64,000 bases of DNA from Atherix ibis (taxonomy: Eukaryota; Arthropoda; Insecta; Diptera; Athericidae), in NCBI GenBank assembly GCA_958298945.1, contig OY282606.1:24525740-24589739 (forward strand), read 5' to 3'. Of this stretch, positions 20,268 to 32,034 are shown piece by piece. Each line of letters starts with the position of its first letter. Position 1 is the stretch's first letter. Made by a program: the position numbers and the translations under genes. A model generated the notes under the pieces. The model was not told where the DNA came from. It saw nothing but the letters and a program-made list of their open reading frames with translations, and did not search any database.

Positions 20268-22939
20268 TTTTGTGCAGTTTTTAAAAAAAAAAAATTTCTT
20301 ATCTTAATTATGAAATTTTTATATTGGAACAAAAAAAACCACAACCCTTGATATATTTCAAGAACCACCCTTGAGATTACATAAAAATAATAATAATCCA
20401 ACAAATCATCAACATTTACATTGAATCATGCGAAAAAAATCCACTGACACATAAAAATTTATTTTAAAATAAATTATTTAATTTTTTATATTGAATATTT
20501 CACATTGTATTTTGTTGATTGAACGTGCACGAATTGTAAATAGTGGAGCTTTTTGATAAATTGCGCAACTTGGATCATTTTTCCATTATTAACACAAAAT
20601 TTTATATAATTTAAACAAAAACACACAAAACAACAAAAAATACATATTACTCTTTCGATAGCTAGCTATATACTCTTTTAAATATCAAATATACCCATAC
20701 TTTTATCTTATCAGAAATATAAGATATCAAATTTTAAACTATTTTTATGGTATGAACAAATTTTATGAAATTTAGATAAGATACTTGTATTTTTTTTAAA
20801 CGTTTTTAAAAATTCCTCAATTACATGTATATTTGTACTGATTTAGATAAAAAAAAATCGGTTGGTGTGTTTAAAATTTCCGTTTCAAACTTGATTGTTT
20901 AATATATAAAATTAGAAAACAAACTTTTTACTAGAATACTTTTAAGCAATACAATCAAAACGAAGAAGCCTTGAAAAAAAAATTAATGATATTAGCGATA
21001 AACCAACACAATTACACGGTCAGAATATTTTTTTCCCTTATTAATGAAAATATATTTTGGAGCTTTTCTTTAAATATAATTTTTTTTTTAACACTTTCCA
21101 CATATGTAAATGAATATATATTTTTTTTTAAATCCAAACCAGTAATTGGTGATAAATAATAATGTTCATTATTTTTTTTATTTTTTTTATTTTAGAAAAT
21201 ACATTTTTTTTTTAATGTAATTTATCACAAGACTTTGAGAGTCAGTCAGTCAGTCAGTATATTAGTGGAGACAAATTCCACAACAAATTTATATAAGATA
21301 GCTCAACTATTCGAACGTTAACTACCAACTGGGAGATATATATTTTCTTTTCTAGAAACGAACTCTACAAAAGTATGGTTTAAAGTTAACAACAACAACA
21401 ACAAGCATCAGCATCATCCATGATGGTTGGTTGGTGGTGATGGCTCGTTGAGCACGGTTGTTGGCTTTCTTCAAAGTTTCCGTTCTGAATGTCACTATTT
21501 TGCCAGTTGTTTTACTGTCACAAGAGTCAGTCGTCTGATATGATATGCTCGTAACTGAAATGTGCTGGAATGTCGAAGAGAGAAGCTTAATCGTTTCCGA
21601 CAATACTACGACAACAACGACACTGGCGTCAGAAAAATATACCCAACAGGAGGCTAGGCTAACACAGAGCAAACTGGAAATCGTATTGAATAATAAAATA
21701 GCTCCAATCAACATGAGTGTTGTGTTGAGTGCTCGTTTGTAGTACATCGAAAATGAAGCGTTCAATCAAATATTTCCAAAAAATTTTTATCACTCATACT
21801 TTTATCAAAACCAGTAACTATGCTAACAATACAAATACAAACTTATCGACTATCAAAAGTACCAATAATATTACTAACCAGAAGGAAAAGCACATTTTGT
21901 TGCTTGGTATGATTATACACATATTAACAATGGGCCGGTAACTTCCAAAAGGCATGCGAGGCCCAAATGATGTCACTTCTTTTGGCTTACATGATTACGT
22001 CACCTAAGCATGAATTTGCAATGCAGTCGGCGAATTCAGTCGATGAATTTTTATCAAACTGACGATGACTGACACTATCAAGCGTTAGTTTCTAATAAAA
22101 TAATTCCAATTAGCCGCATTTCAATTAAAGTTGGTCTTATAATGAAGAGATTGGACTATTAATTCAACCACAACGAACGATACTCTACTACCACTCAAGA
22201 GTAGCTTTCATTCTTAATATTATCTTAGAAGAACACCATATGGTTCAGACCAAAACTAATTTTAAAGCAATAAAATTCCAAATCAAAATTGGTCTAATAA
22301 GAAATTCAAAAGCTTATAACTATAATTACAATTAAGTTATTTAAATTGGAATGTTGTTCAAATATGGAATTTGCCATTTTTGGTATAAAAATATAATTTA
22401 ATTAAATAAAATCCTTATTTATACTTTAATGTATTTTTATTTATTCAGAAGTGGTTAAATTTGTTTTAATTGTACCTACCCTTATAAGCATTAATATAGG
22501 AAATATTTTAGTTAGATTATTTGCGATTACCATCTGGAAACATGAATGTTTTTTATATAATTTCGACGGTAAATTATTTCTTTTTTAAATTTAAAAAACA
22601 TACATTTTTTATTTTGTATAAAATAAATGTATTTTTTTTTTGGTAAAGAATATTTGAACTCTTAGAGAGTTCAACGAAATTATATTAACACAATATCTAT
22701 ACTCTTCCGAATAATTAAAATGTGGAGGCGATCAAATAGTCTTTCCACTACCTTTTTGGTGGAAATTTATTCATCTGTTGACCAAAATATATTTTTAAAT
22801 ATTACTTACATACATATCATAAATAAATTTATTCTGAATATTATTGATGGAAAATTTATGACAATAAATCGCAAGTTCAACTATATTTTCAGATTTGAAT
22901 AGTTCAAACTTAACTGGTTAAGAAGAAATTTTTGGTTAG
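20268..22939. other. Upstream region of the 19128-20267 gene; no further gene recognised
   Basis: Between 21240 and 21260 there is a GTCAGTCAGTCAGTCAGT run that contains Inr-like TCAGT words. 21352-21765 has CAA/CAT trinucleotide-rich sequence typical of fly 5' leaders. 21940-22060 is a more GC-rich patch. The rest is AT-rich filler. Confidence 0.45.
21940..22090. promoter_or_regulatory. Candidate regulatory patch with CRE-like sites
   Basis: It is more GC-rich than its surroundings. It contains GATGTCAC and ATTACGTCACC (CREB/ATF-like half and near-full sites), and lies about 1.7 kb upstream of the minus-strand gene start at 20267. Assignment to that gene is a guess. Confidence 0.25.
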
Positions 22940-23250
22940 CAATTATATTATATTATGCAATTTGATTTTCGGAAAGTAAAGTTTAATAAGAAAAAATACC
23001 ATGGACCAAGATTTTAACCCTCTGTTGCCATTATGCATAAAATATAACCAAGAGTCTTGCAGAACATTTTGTGCTGTAATTCGGTCATATCTTGACAGAA
23101 TATTGTTTTTAATTGCTCTAAAGTTTGAGGATTGTTTGCAAAAACACAATTCTTCAAGTAACTCTGCAAAAAAAAATTCAATGGCGCTCATAATTACAGT
23201 TGAAGCCCAAAATATTCGATTATCATTCGGCCATATTGCTCAGAATTGAC
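22940..23250 (-). mobile_element. DD41D-like transposase relic, C-terminal part
   Basis: Minus-strand LLEELCFCKQSSNFRAIKNN resembles the block after the third Asp (GYLKxxVFANNPQTLEALKxNI) in the family. A terminal word TCGGAAAGTAAAG lies at 22970-22983, and the end of another family member lies near 23450. Confidence 0.6.
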
Positions 23251-23274
23251 GGTAACGGTCTCTCCTTCATTTTT

Positions 23275-23336
23275 AAAAGAAAAAAAAAGAGGAAGTTTAA
23301 AAAAATTATACACTAGTTTTTAAATGGTCCACCCTA
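23275..23336. mobile_element. Solo end of the GGGTGG-terminated family
   Basis: ACACTAGTTTTTAAATGG followed by TCCACCCT matches the ends of the 28483-29026 element. Confidence 0.5.
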
Positions 23337-25070
23337 AAGATATGTGACCATTTTGCTTATTGACACGTGGTCACAACTTTACGGCATTGTTCAACAATAC
23401 ATAATTTAAAATTGCATACAACTAAATATGTAAAATTATATATATGATTCGGAAAGTACATCTCTAATCTAACTAATACCATCTTATATATTTTTGACAG
23501 CTATCAAACGGCAGAGCTTCCGAATAATCTACTCTATAAATAACGAAATGAATAATTTTGTATTTATCAAAAAAAAAACCATTGATATCTTTTATGAAAA
23601 ACGAAAATTTCAAAATGTACAAAAAATATCAAACATTTTGTGTTTTATCTTGAAGTTATTAAATTTCATAACGAATTATTTGCAATTTCTAAGCTTTTTC
23701 ACTGATTGATAAAAATTTACTTTAAATTAAATTAATGCAAAATTTGTTTATCAATAATAATAAAAAAAATCCTATAAAATCAAATATTTCTTACATAAAA
23801 ATTTAGATAAATAACAAAAAAAATTTACTTTACCAAATAGAAGGTATTTTTTACCAAAAACATGGTGTCACCCATTCTATTCCCCCAAAAGAAAAAAAAA
23901 GTCATCAAATTCGAATTAGACAAAAAATTCCACTCTTTTTAAAAATCGTTTAATAACAATGATAACAAAATACATGAGCACATTACACACCACCCCCCTC
24001 TCCCCTTCTCCCCTTCTATCCATCCATAATCTTACTCCATTATTAAGTATTTTGGAAATAAAAGAAAAATCCTAATGAAAAAATCCGTTTTCGATTTGTA
24101 AAGAAAAAATAAATAAAAATATTGGCATTCCTAAAAAGATATAATCTATTCAATGTATGCGTTGTTTTTTAATACTAAATTATAATGTATGTGTTTTTGT
24201 TAATATTTAAATAAAAATAAATACATTTAAATAAAAACGAGTATAAATGTTGGCAAATAATAGTAAGTCAGTCAAGTGGGCCAAGTCTGAAAGCTTTTAG
24301 TTTTTATTTACAGAAAAATCATGTTGTATGTATGTGTATGCATTCATTTATAGATAAATAGAAGAGAAGAAAAAAAACAATAAAATTATTGACGTGACAA
24401 TTATATTATTAGAAAAAAAAAGTATTATTAAATTGTGTGATTAGAAAAGACACAACAAACCATTCAATTCTTCAATAACATTTAGAAAATGTCATAAATT
24501 TATTATAGCTTAAACTGTTATACAATTTTATAGAAAAGTTTCCTATTCAAATATGTGTACAAGTGCATGATGCTCGTATTTTGACAACTGCACGAACACA
24601 CATATAATATTAACCAAAACGTGTTTTATATAAAAAACCTTTCGTTTTTATTTTTTTTTTATTTTAATTTTCTAACAAACACAAAATAAATTCGCTTTCG
24701 TCTCTTCAAATGATTGTTGCTAACATAAGCTCTCGATTTTTTTCTTTTAATGAAATTCTTTTTCCATAATAATAACACTTAAAAATGTGCCAAATACATT
24801 TATTTTTTATAATATAAAATATTTGATAAGAGAAAAAAAAAGCTCAAATAAATAAAAATAATTTTTTTTATGGCATTTTTTATTCGTTTTCATTAAATTT
24901 GAAATAACTTTCCATAACGGTTATGGAAGAAGCGTTTTTGTTTACAACAGTTTTTTCTTGATGAATGACAATAGTGCATTCTGTCTGAATAGCGAGCGTT
25001 TGTTTTTATTGTTTTTCTTACGTTCTTCACTTTTGAATTAAAAATAATCATAAAGCTTCATTTTTATCTA

Positions 25071-25103
<33 letters not shown>

Positions 25104-25630
25104 GAATACAGTATATGTACAGATGTGCTGTACAAGCGTTGACCTTGCACTAGTTTTATTTAAATTTCTGTATTCAAATATAAGCGAAAAATAAAAACAG
25201 TCCATACTACAATTTATTGTATGAAATGAAAAGTAAGATTTTTTATCTTCAAATTGAAAATAATCATTTAGTTAATTAATAAATCAAAGAAAAATTTTAT
25301 GCTAATTAATCTTGGTTCATTTTTCACACTGATAATAATTTTAGTTCGCTCAAGCTTATAGTTAAATTGTTGAACATGAAAGCATACATACACAAACAGT
25401 TGGTTATTATATTTAGTAATTTTTTGGTATTTAGTTTTGATACTATGTATATTATAACGAATAATTTCTTTTCTCTTAAATTATGTTTGTAAATAAAAAT
25501 TTTACAAAAATATTCCTTAAATAACATTTTAACAGTTTGCAATTTCAATTTAAAAAGGTATAATTTTACTTGTGTTCCCATCCAAATTAATGGTAGCATA
25601 CCGAAATGATTGCATACATTTGTTGTTTTT
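23337..25630. other. AT-rich intergenic stretch; no gene seen
   Basis: Contains long A/T runs, a pyrimidine-rich CACCACCCCCCTCTCCCC word near 23990 and the AT microsatellite at 25069-25102. No protein-like frame beyond chance. Confidence 0.5.
25069..25102. repeat. (TA)n microsatellite
   Basis: Alternating TA with one CATA interruption. Confidence 0.9.
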
Positions 25631-25639
25631 TAAGTTGTT

Positions 25640-25829
25640 ATTTTGGCACTTTGCGAAAAGTGCAAGTGAAAGTGTAGTTTTTATGCTTTTTTTGAAGTAT
25701 TTACGAAAAAGTAAGTATTTATATAAATAGTTAAATTGTTGATAATATTTAATAGGAAGTTTTTATTTCAGAAAATGAAGTTGCTTGTCATTCTAACGGA
25801 ATGAGAAAGTCAGTAGTTTATTTCTTTTG
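25640..25829 (+). other. Candidate two-exon transcript with strong splice signals
   Basis: The first exon ends at 25710 (CGAAAAA then GTAAGT). An intron of 61 bp ends TTTATTTCAG at 25771. A second exon, 25772-25829, ends before another GTAAGT at 25830. An ATG at 25683 begins a frame that continues across the intron (MLFLKYLRK, then KNEVACHSNGMRKSVVYFFW). A further exon was not identified; the nearest acceptor, near 25855, would give a stop at once. It could be 5' leader exons of a plus-strand gene or a small gene. Confidence 0.35.
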
Positions 25830-26974
25830 GTAAGTTGACATCTTCATTTTTACTAGAAAAATTTAACTGACTTTTAATGATATATTTGGTCTAAAAAGTG
25901 ATTAAAAAGTGAAAAGTTCGTCATTCAATAAATGTAAACAAATGTGATGTTGACAATTCAATGTTTACCAGAAAATAGTTCAGTGCCGGTGTACATAAAC
26001 TATATGTAAGATAATTTAAGGGAACGAATTTTTCAGTCTGTTTTATTGTGTTAAAATAAATAAAGTTATATTCGGTAGGCTTATTATTTATTAGACCAAT
26101 TTTGTAATGCATTTACTAAATAATAATGTTTTCAATTTTTATTAAAATATTAGTTATTAATTATTTAGGTATATTAAATTTTCCACTTTATAATTTAGTT
26201 TTAAAGAAATTGCTATAATGTTGTATACAATTAACTTCTATATTATTAAGAATTTGATGTAATGTTCTATGTAATAAATCTTTTATTTTTGATTTTAATT
26301 TAAATGCACAATGCCTATTTTAATTACCATTTCAATTCACAAACACACATTTGAAATTATAAAGAAATTTTCAATATCTACAAATGATTGTTTTAACATT
26401 AAAATTTATATTTACCAAGTTGTGTTGTGGTTTTAATTTCAAAATAATTCTCTCATTTAATTCATTTTGCATTTTTTGAATGGATTTTTATTTGTGCACA
26501 TAATTGTTTTGATATAAACAAATATTCTTATATGCGCTTCTATTTTATAATTCTGTTTTAATAAATAATATATTAAGAAATAAATAAAATAAATAAATAA
26601 ATAATATTTTAAAATAGAATACTGTGGTTTTATTGCAAATTTCCAAAACTAATTCCATCAAACAACAAAACCCCCAATATTAAAAAATCCACTTGTTTAG
26701 ATAAATAAAAAAATAAAAATATTCGCATTCCTAAAAAGATATATAATCTATTCAATATTAAAAAATCCACTTGTTTACGCATAAATGACATTACACATAT
26801 GAAAATGGGTTTAAACGAACCGTTTCAATCGCACAAACTGACGTTTAAAATTGGCCCCCAATGATTTACGCCTTTTCTGTTATTTTGAATGTGTGTGCGT
26901 TCTACGAATGTATTGCCAATAAAATTTGGAGAAAATTTTTTGTGTAGAGGACTACCCAGTTCTTCTATAATCTA
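25830..26974. other. AT-rich stretch; nothing recognised
   Basis: Simple (ATAAATAA)n sequence lies near 26578-26606. A 37-bp stretch near 24121-24157 (ATTGGCATTCCTAAAAAG...) recurs here near 26716-26770. No gene seen. Confidence 0.5.
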
Positions 26975-27300
26975 AGGTTCGGAATGTAAAGCTCTGTCAT
27001 TTATCAGCTGTCGAACATCTATGTCATTCAATGTGGAATTTTACCACCAAACAACGCGATAAAATAATATAAAAGTAACTGAAGAAGCCATTGTATTCGC
27101 GAAAAGTGACATTTTTAGTTCTCCCAAATAACTGGACAAGCCATTGTATCCACGAAAAGTGAAATTTTTGGTTTAAAGGTGTATTTCTTTGAAAATGAAG
27201 AATGGGAGACCCATTACCGTCAATTCTGAGCGCTATGACCATATGATAACCGAAATTTTTTGTTTAATCTGAACTTGAAAATTTTAATCGTTTAATTATT
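26975..27300 (+). mobile_element. DD41D-like transposase relic
   Basis: It begins with the terminal-type word TTCGGAATGTAAAG and a TCAGCTGTCGA word. It then has CCATTGTATCCACGAAAAGTG, TATTTCTTTGAAAATGAAGA, GTCAATTCTGAGCGCTATG and CTGAACTTGAAAATTTTAATC, in the order of the transposase blocks. Broken throughout. Confidence 0.65.
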
Positions 27301-28480
27301 GTTCGATGATCAAATAACATATATTTTTTACAGTTATCAAAAATGAAACACCTTAAATGAAACACATCTATTTATAAAGAATTTAAATTCCACAAGTATG
27401 TATGAATGTATGTGAAATTTCAATCAAATTCTATTTCCTGTTTTAATTATCAATTATTTCCCACTATCTACTCAAAATTTAACTGCCACCATTTACAATC
27501 CTTTTAAAACTAACGAACGGAATGTCAATATATAATCGTTTATAACAGTTAAATACTTTTCAATTAACATAAAAACTACATTAACTTTGGTCAATATAAA
27601 AAAAAAAAACGAAATGTATTCCTCATCAGCTTGTTTAGTTAAATTCTAATCTGTTTTAGTTTTCTGCGATCGAATAACGATCCGCCAAAATCAAATGGTA
27701 TAAAAAACCAATTAAATTCAATTACCCAAAAATCCAATTAGAATTCACTCTAATTGAGAGAAAAAACATCTCACCGTGTTGACAACTTACAATTCAGTTG
27801 AGAAGTGCGCCAAATGAGATCGCATTTCCGTTTTGATTTCTCTTTACTTTTTTGCTCTTCATTTAATATTAAAAAAAAAAAAGAGTACTGTCACCCAAGA
27901 AAAACAAAACAAACAAAAATAAAATCACTTTACAAGCAAATTGAAATCCGTTGTAGTTTTAATCATTGTTTTTTTGTTGTTGTTGTATTTATTCTCTCTT
28001 TAAATCACTTCTTAACTAGCATTTAAAAGATTGAGGTTATTAACCTAGATTCTTGTTATTTCTTTGTCCGCCTTTTCTGTCCTAAAACTTAGCCGAATTC
28101 TTGTCGAACGATTTGGAATTGCGCAAGCAAAGAGTATGTACATATTCTAGTAAAAATCTTATGATGAAAGTTTTGCTCTTTGCATAAATTTACTAACATT
28201 TTATTTTATTGACTTTCTTTTACAGGATAGGATATCAACTAATAAACACGAAAAAAATTTCATTCAGTATCTTTGCTAAATAAGAAGAAAAAAATTAACA
28301 TTTCATAGTTTTTTGCAATAAATAATTTAGTATAAAAAACAAACCTGTTAATATTGTGATTTTTTTTTAATACAAATTGGTCGTAGATATTATTAAATAT
28401 AAATAAAAATATTCAACAGTTTTACTATAAGAATTTTTGTATAAATAAAAATATAGTATTCAACAGTTTTGCTATAAATA
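27301..28480. other. AT-rich stretch; no gene seen
   Basis: No recognisable coding or transposon sequence. It ends with a near-repeated ATTCAACAGTTTT.CTATAA word pair (28411-28475). Confidence 0.5.
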
Positions 28481-28482
28481 TA

Positions 28483-29026
28483 GGGTGGACCAAATAAAAG
28501 TTGCATTTTAAAATGGTGGACCATTTAAAAACTAGTGTATATTTTTAAATATCCGGTTTTATTAGAAAGATTGAACCTTGAAATTTAATAATGAAACACA
28601 ACATCATTCCCAGAAAACTGGGACTGTCGAAAACCGAATAATCAGCCGAAATTCTGATGTGAATTGGCCGCCTCGGAGCTGTGATTTGAGCCCGTTGGAT
28701 TATTTTCTGTGTGTGGGGGGGGGGGGGGTGGCCGTTAAGGATAAATGTTACGCAAGCCATCCAGAGACAATTGAGGCCTTGAAACACGAAATCAAAGTTT
28801 GCCATTGAAGAGATAAAGGCCCAGACAATCGAAAATGTACTGAAAAATTGGGTCGAGCAAATGGGGTACTGTAAGGTAATCATTTAAATGATGTTGTGTT
28901 TCATTCTTAAATTCCAAGGTTCAATCTTTCTAATAAAATCGGAAATTTGAAAATATAAACACTAGTTTTTTTTATTTACTTTTTAAAATACAACTTTTAA
29001 ATTTGCAACCGCTAGAAGAACCACCC
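28483..29026 (+). mobile_element. GGGTGG-terminated Tc1/mariner element, internally deleted, 544 bp
   Basis: The ends read GGGTGGACC (left) and, inward from the right, GGGTGGTTC, with TA at each flank (28481-28482, 29027-29028). The plus strand keeps the C-terminal part of a DD41D-type transposase: RIISRNSDVNWPPRSCDLSP and LDYFL, then, after a 14-base G run at 28715-28728 that breaks the frame, VKDKCYASHPETIEALKHEI and IENVLKNWVEQMGYC. The DNA-binding half and the first two acidic residues are gone. Inverted subterminal words (AAACTAGTG/CACTAGTTT, GGTTTTATTAGAAAGATTG and its inverse) extend the terminal repeats to roughly 90 bp. Confidence 0.85.
28715..28728. repeat. Poly-G run of 14
   Basis: Unusual in this AT-rich background. 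It sits in the transposase relic just after the third catalytic Asp block and destroys the frame. Confidence 0.9.
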
Positions 29027-29062
29027 TATATTTATTTACTAGATTTATATTTAATAAACATA

Positions 29063-29324
29063 CATAGTGTGCTAAAAAAATAACCGAACTTATTTTTAAA
29101 TCATACAACATGCAGCGCCATCTAACTTTCACATTTGCAGCATTAAAAAGATACATTCATCCTCTTTCAAACGCACCTAAATTCATGTAAATCGGATGAC
29201 AGATGTGAAAGTTACAGCCATTTCAATAAAAGAAAAAGTGTGCTAATGCTGTAAATTTCAATAGATGGCGCTGCATGTTGTATGATTTAAATATAAAGTT
29301 CGGTTATTTTTGGGACACACCGTG
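29063..29324. mobile_element. MITE, 262 bp, long terminal inverted repeats
   Basis: About 58 bp at each end form an inverted repeat (AATAACCGAACTT, AAATCATACAACATGCAGCG and CCATCT on the left; the inverse on the right). TA flanks both ends (29061-29062, 29325-29326). The interior of about 145 bp has no coding capacity. TA target duplication suggests it is moved by a Tc1/mariner-type transposase, but no autonomous partner with these ends is in the window. Confidence 0.85.
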
Positions 29325-29807
29325 TAAACTATTGAATTATTTAGTTTTTTAAAAAGCTTTTGTGCGAATCTTTTTAAAGGTTTGTCGTATTATTTAAATA
29401 TAAGAAACAAAACTTTTTTTAAACATCGGGAATTTTTTTTTTTATAAAAGTCAAGTTAGAGTAATTTATTTTTATGAAAGTACAAAAAAAAAATAATGTA
29501 CTCAAGGTTACACGCTAATGCAAAATGTGTTTTCATACTTATTTCAAGTATTTTATATAATATATAAATAAAATGATGACCCATCAAGTATTATTATATT
29601 CAAATAGGTTTTTAACACCTCCATCGACAATATAAATGGAGCATAGCTAAAATTATTGCATACTATTGTCAATTAGCAAATATATTCACCTATATACGTA
29701 TATTAATAGCTACTTATTAAAATTCACAACCATTTGATAGAGGAAAAATATTTTTTTTTTTGTAAATAAAGTTCCAATTCGTGTATTAAAATATAATATT
29801 ATACATA
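29325..29807. other. AT-rich stretch; nothing recognised
   Basis: No coding or repeat signal beyond A/T runs. Confidence 0.5.
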
Positions 29808-30736
29808 CAAGGTCTGTTCAAAAAGTATCGCTAATATTTTGTGTTTTTTTTCAAAAATTATTTATTTATTCATGAATATCTATTTTGTCCCCTTCAAAAT
29901 AATCTCCACCAGATATTATACACTGATGCCAACGTTGTTTCCAATCCTCGAAGCACTTCAAAAAATCATTTTTTGTAATATTGTTCAGCTCCTCCTTCGA
30001 TGCTGTCCTTATCTCCTTAATCATAGCGTAGCGTCGTCCTTTCATGGGGCTCTTCAGAATCGGGAACAAGAAAAAGTCACAGGGAACCAGATCTGGGGAA
30101 TACGAAAATTATTCCCAAAAATTCGCGCACAAGCAACGATGCGTGAGCAGGGGCGTTATCATAGTGCAAAAGCCGATTTTTGTTCTTCCACAAATCCGGG
30201 CGTTTCTGGCGGATTGCTTCGCGCAACTTGCGCTTAACTTGCACATAATATTCCTTATTGACCGTTCTACCCTGTGGCAAGAACTCATGATGTACCACGC
30301 CCCTTCAATCGAAGAAAACTGTAAGCAAAACCTTCACATTCGACCGAACTTGGCGCTTTTTTCGGTCTTGGCTCGTGCGGCAGCTTCCATTGGGATGATT
30401 GAGCTTTGGTTTCTACGTCATAACCATAAACCCATGATTCGTCACCAGTTATGACCCTTTGGAGCAAATTTGAGTTGGCGCGCACAGAGTCCGACAGCTC
30501 CTTAGCAATGTTAATGCGATACTGTTTTTGGTCGAAAATGGGCAAAAATCAAAGACGAGGCAAAACACGTGCAAGCAAAGCAGCTGTCAAAAATTAACTG
30601 AACATTCAAAATGGCCGAACTTGTCGGCATAAGTGAGGGACATGAGTACCAACATAACGCCACAAAAAGAATCGAAAATCGAATATACGTAATCCGCGGA
30701 AATTAAAAATTCGGAATACTTTTAGAACAGACCTCG
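29808..30736 (-). mobile_element. Mariner-like element with N-terminal deletion, 929 bp
   Basis: Ends read CAAGGTCTGTTCAAAAAGTA (left) and, inward from the right, CGAGGTCTGTTCTAAAAGTA. TA flanks both (29806-29807, 30737-30738). It is the same family as 51698-52565. The transposase relic on the minus strand lacks the DNA-binding half. Confidence 0.92.
29866..30545 (-). pseudogene. Truncated mariner transposase, catalytic half only
   Basis: Reading on the minus strand: FDQKQYRINIAKEL, ITGDESWVYGYDVETKAQSS, a frameshift near 30300, HHEFLPQGRTVNKEYY, RLLHYDNAPAHASLLVREFL, a small loss removing the SPDLAPCDFF block, then KSPMKGRRYAMIKEI, CFEDWKQRWHQCIISGGDYF and the stop. The first two catalytic Asp are present and the third is lost. 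Roughly the first 110-120 residues, which would carry the helix-turn-helix pair, were deleted, joining 5' leader to the catalytic domain near 30540. Confidence 0.9.
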
Positions 30737-31077
30737 TATTAAGACTCTTTATACTAATATTAAAAAAATAAAATACAATAATGAAAAAAATAAAATCTTT
30801 TTTTTTTTAAATCAATAATAAATATCCAATTTATTTGTGCTTCGGAAAGTAAAGTTGAAGATCATCAAGCATTTTATATTTATTATGGGAATAATTCTAA
30901 ATAAATATTAATAGTCTTATCTGCACTTACCATATATGATCTTAAGTTATTATTTAATTTCAAATATTGTAGCTGGTTTATACAGATATATAAATATATA
31001 TAATTTAGGGGAATGTATTATAAAATGTAAATTATTTATTGAAAATTTAATTTCCGTTAAATAATTTTTTTTCCAAA
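30737..31077. other. AT-rich stretch with a solo DD41D-family terminus
   Basis: TATCCAATTTATTTGTGCTT followed by CGGAAAGTAAAG at about 30825-30853 is a terminal sequence of the old family. Nothing else seen. Confidence 0.5.
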
Positions 31078-31375
31078 GGATTATCCAATTTATGCTTCGA
31101 ACAGAAAATTTAAATAAAACACATACACGTATAAACCTCAGATTTAGATAATATTTTTATTTTATTATATTCCTTAGATCTTGACATTATGCATAGAATA
31201 TAACATCATTTAAATACCCACCACGAGACTTCTTGCAGAACTTGCTCCTTTTTAGGTAATTTTTGATGAATTTTCAGATAATTGTTGCTGTCAAAATTTT
31301 AAAACATTTACAATTTTATAGGAAAGCACAAAATTCAAATGACGGATAAACGATGTTATCGTCGAATTAGACCTT
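31078..31375 (-). mobile_element. DD41D-like relic
   Basis: It begins with the terminus GGATTATCCAATTTATGCTT. It has ATTTAAATACCCACCACGAG (inverse of the Gly-Gly-His-Leu-Asn C-terminus) and the word ACTTCTTGCAGAACTTGCTC shared with the other minus-strand relics. Confidence 0.55.
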
Positions 31376-31788
31376 TTTTCAATATTTTTGTTTTTGTCGT
31401 TTGCGAATCACCTATTGGATAAGTATAATAAGACGCATTTTCGTTTTGAAAAAAAGAACATTTTCTAAATATTATTTATTTAACCGTACAAATTTGGCAA
31501 AAAATACCCTTTTTTCAATAACACTTAAAAATTATAAAATAAAAATTCTAACTGAAAACAACCTTAAAAATATTTATTATCAATTTACAATTAAATATAT
31601 TTCACAAATAAAAAATAGGAAATTAATTAAAATCATACAAACTTACATCATAATAATAAAAAGGAAGAAAATCTTCAAAATGTCAATAATCTTATAACAG
31701 TTATTAATGAAATAAAAATAATTTTTCTGTATACACTCATTTATATTTACATATAAATAGATTTGTAAGCATGTAGCTGAGCCAGTTT
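31376..31788. other. AT-rich stretch; no gene recognised
   Basis: An open frame at 31401-31697 is driven by A/T composition (Ile, Lys, Asn, Tyr) and has no family features. Confidence 0.5.
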
Positions 31789-32034
31789 TTAGGCTATACG
31801 AGTATACTTGAACGGATAGAAATATTGATTTTCCCAAATTTCCATCGATCCAAGTTTCTTGAACCTAAAAAGAGACGATGGAAATTTTATGGTCGAAAAT
31901 TTGTAGACATGCAATTTAGGAAAAGCTTCTTCACCGAATAAGTCATTGATCTGTTCGAATTGTTTAACATTGTCACTCGAAAGTTTAGTTACTTCAAATT
32001 TTTGGCACATATAAATATTTGTCAATAAATTCAT
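31789..32034 (-). CDS. Hypothetical ORF, 81 aa, possibly an exon
   Basis: The frame has a balanced composition unlike the flanking A/T-driven ORFs (VTKLSSDNVKQFEQINDLFG, EEAFPKLHVYKFSTIKFPSS). A possible acceptor CTCTTTTTAG at about 31868 precedes a second frame (VQETWIDGNLGKSIFLSVQV) running to about 31700, so a spliced reading is possible. It is not similar to the transposons in the window. No domain recognised; it could be a decayed gene of any origin. Confidence 0.3.
   Translation of the reverse strand: MNLLTNIYMCQKFEVTKLSSDNVKQFEQINDLFGEEAFPKLHVYKFSTIKFPSSLFRFKKLGSMEIWENQYFYPFKYTRIA

Noticed and set aside
21352..21765. 137-codon minus-strand frame with Val runs
   Set aside because: Driven by CAA/CAC-type trinucleotide repeats; no domain. 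More likely leader or promoter sequence.
25324..25599. 91-codon minus-strand frame
   Set aside because: A/T-driven composition (Lys, Leu, Phe, Ile, Asn) and no motif.
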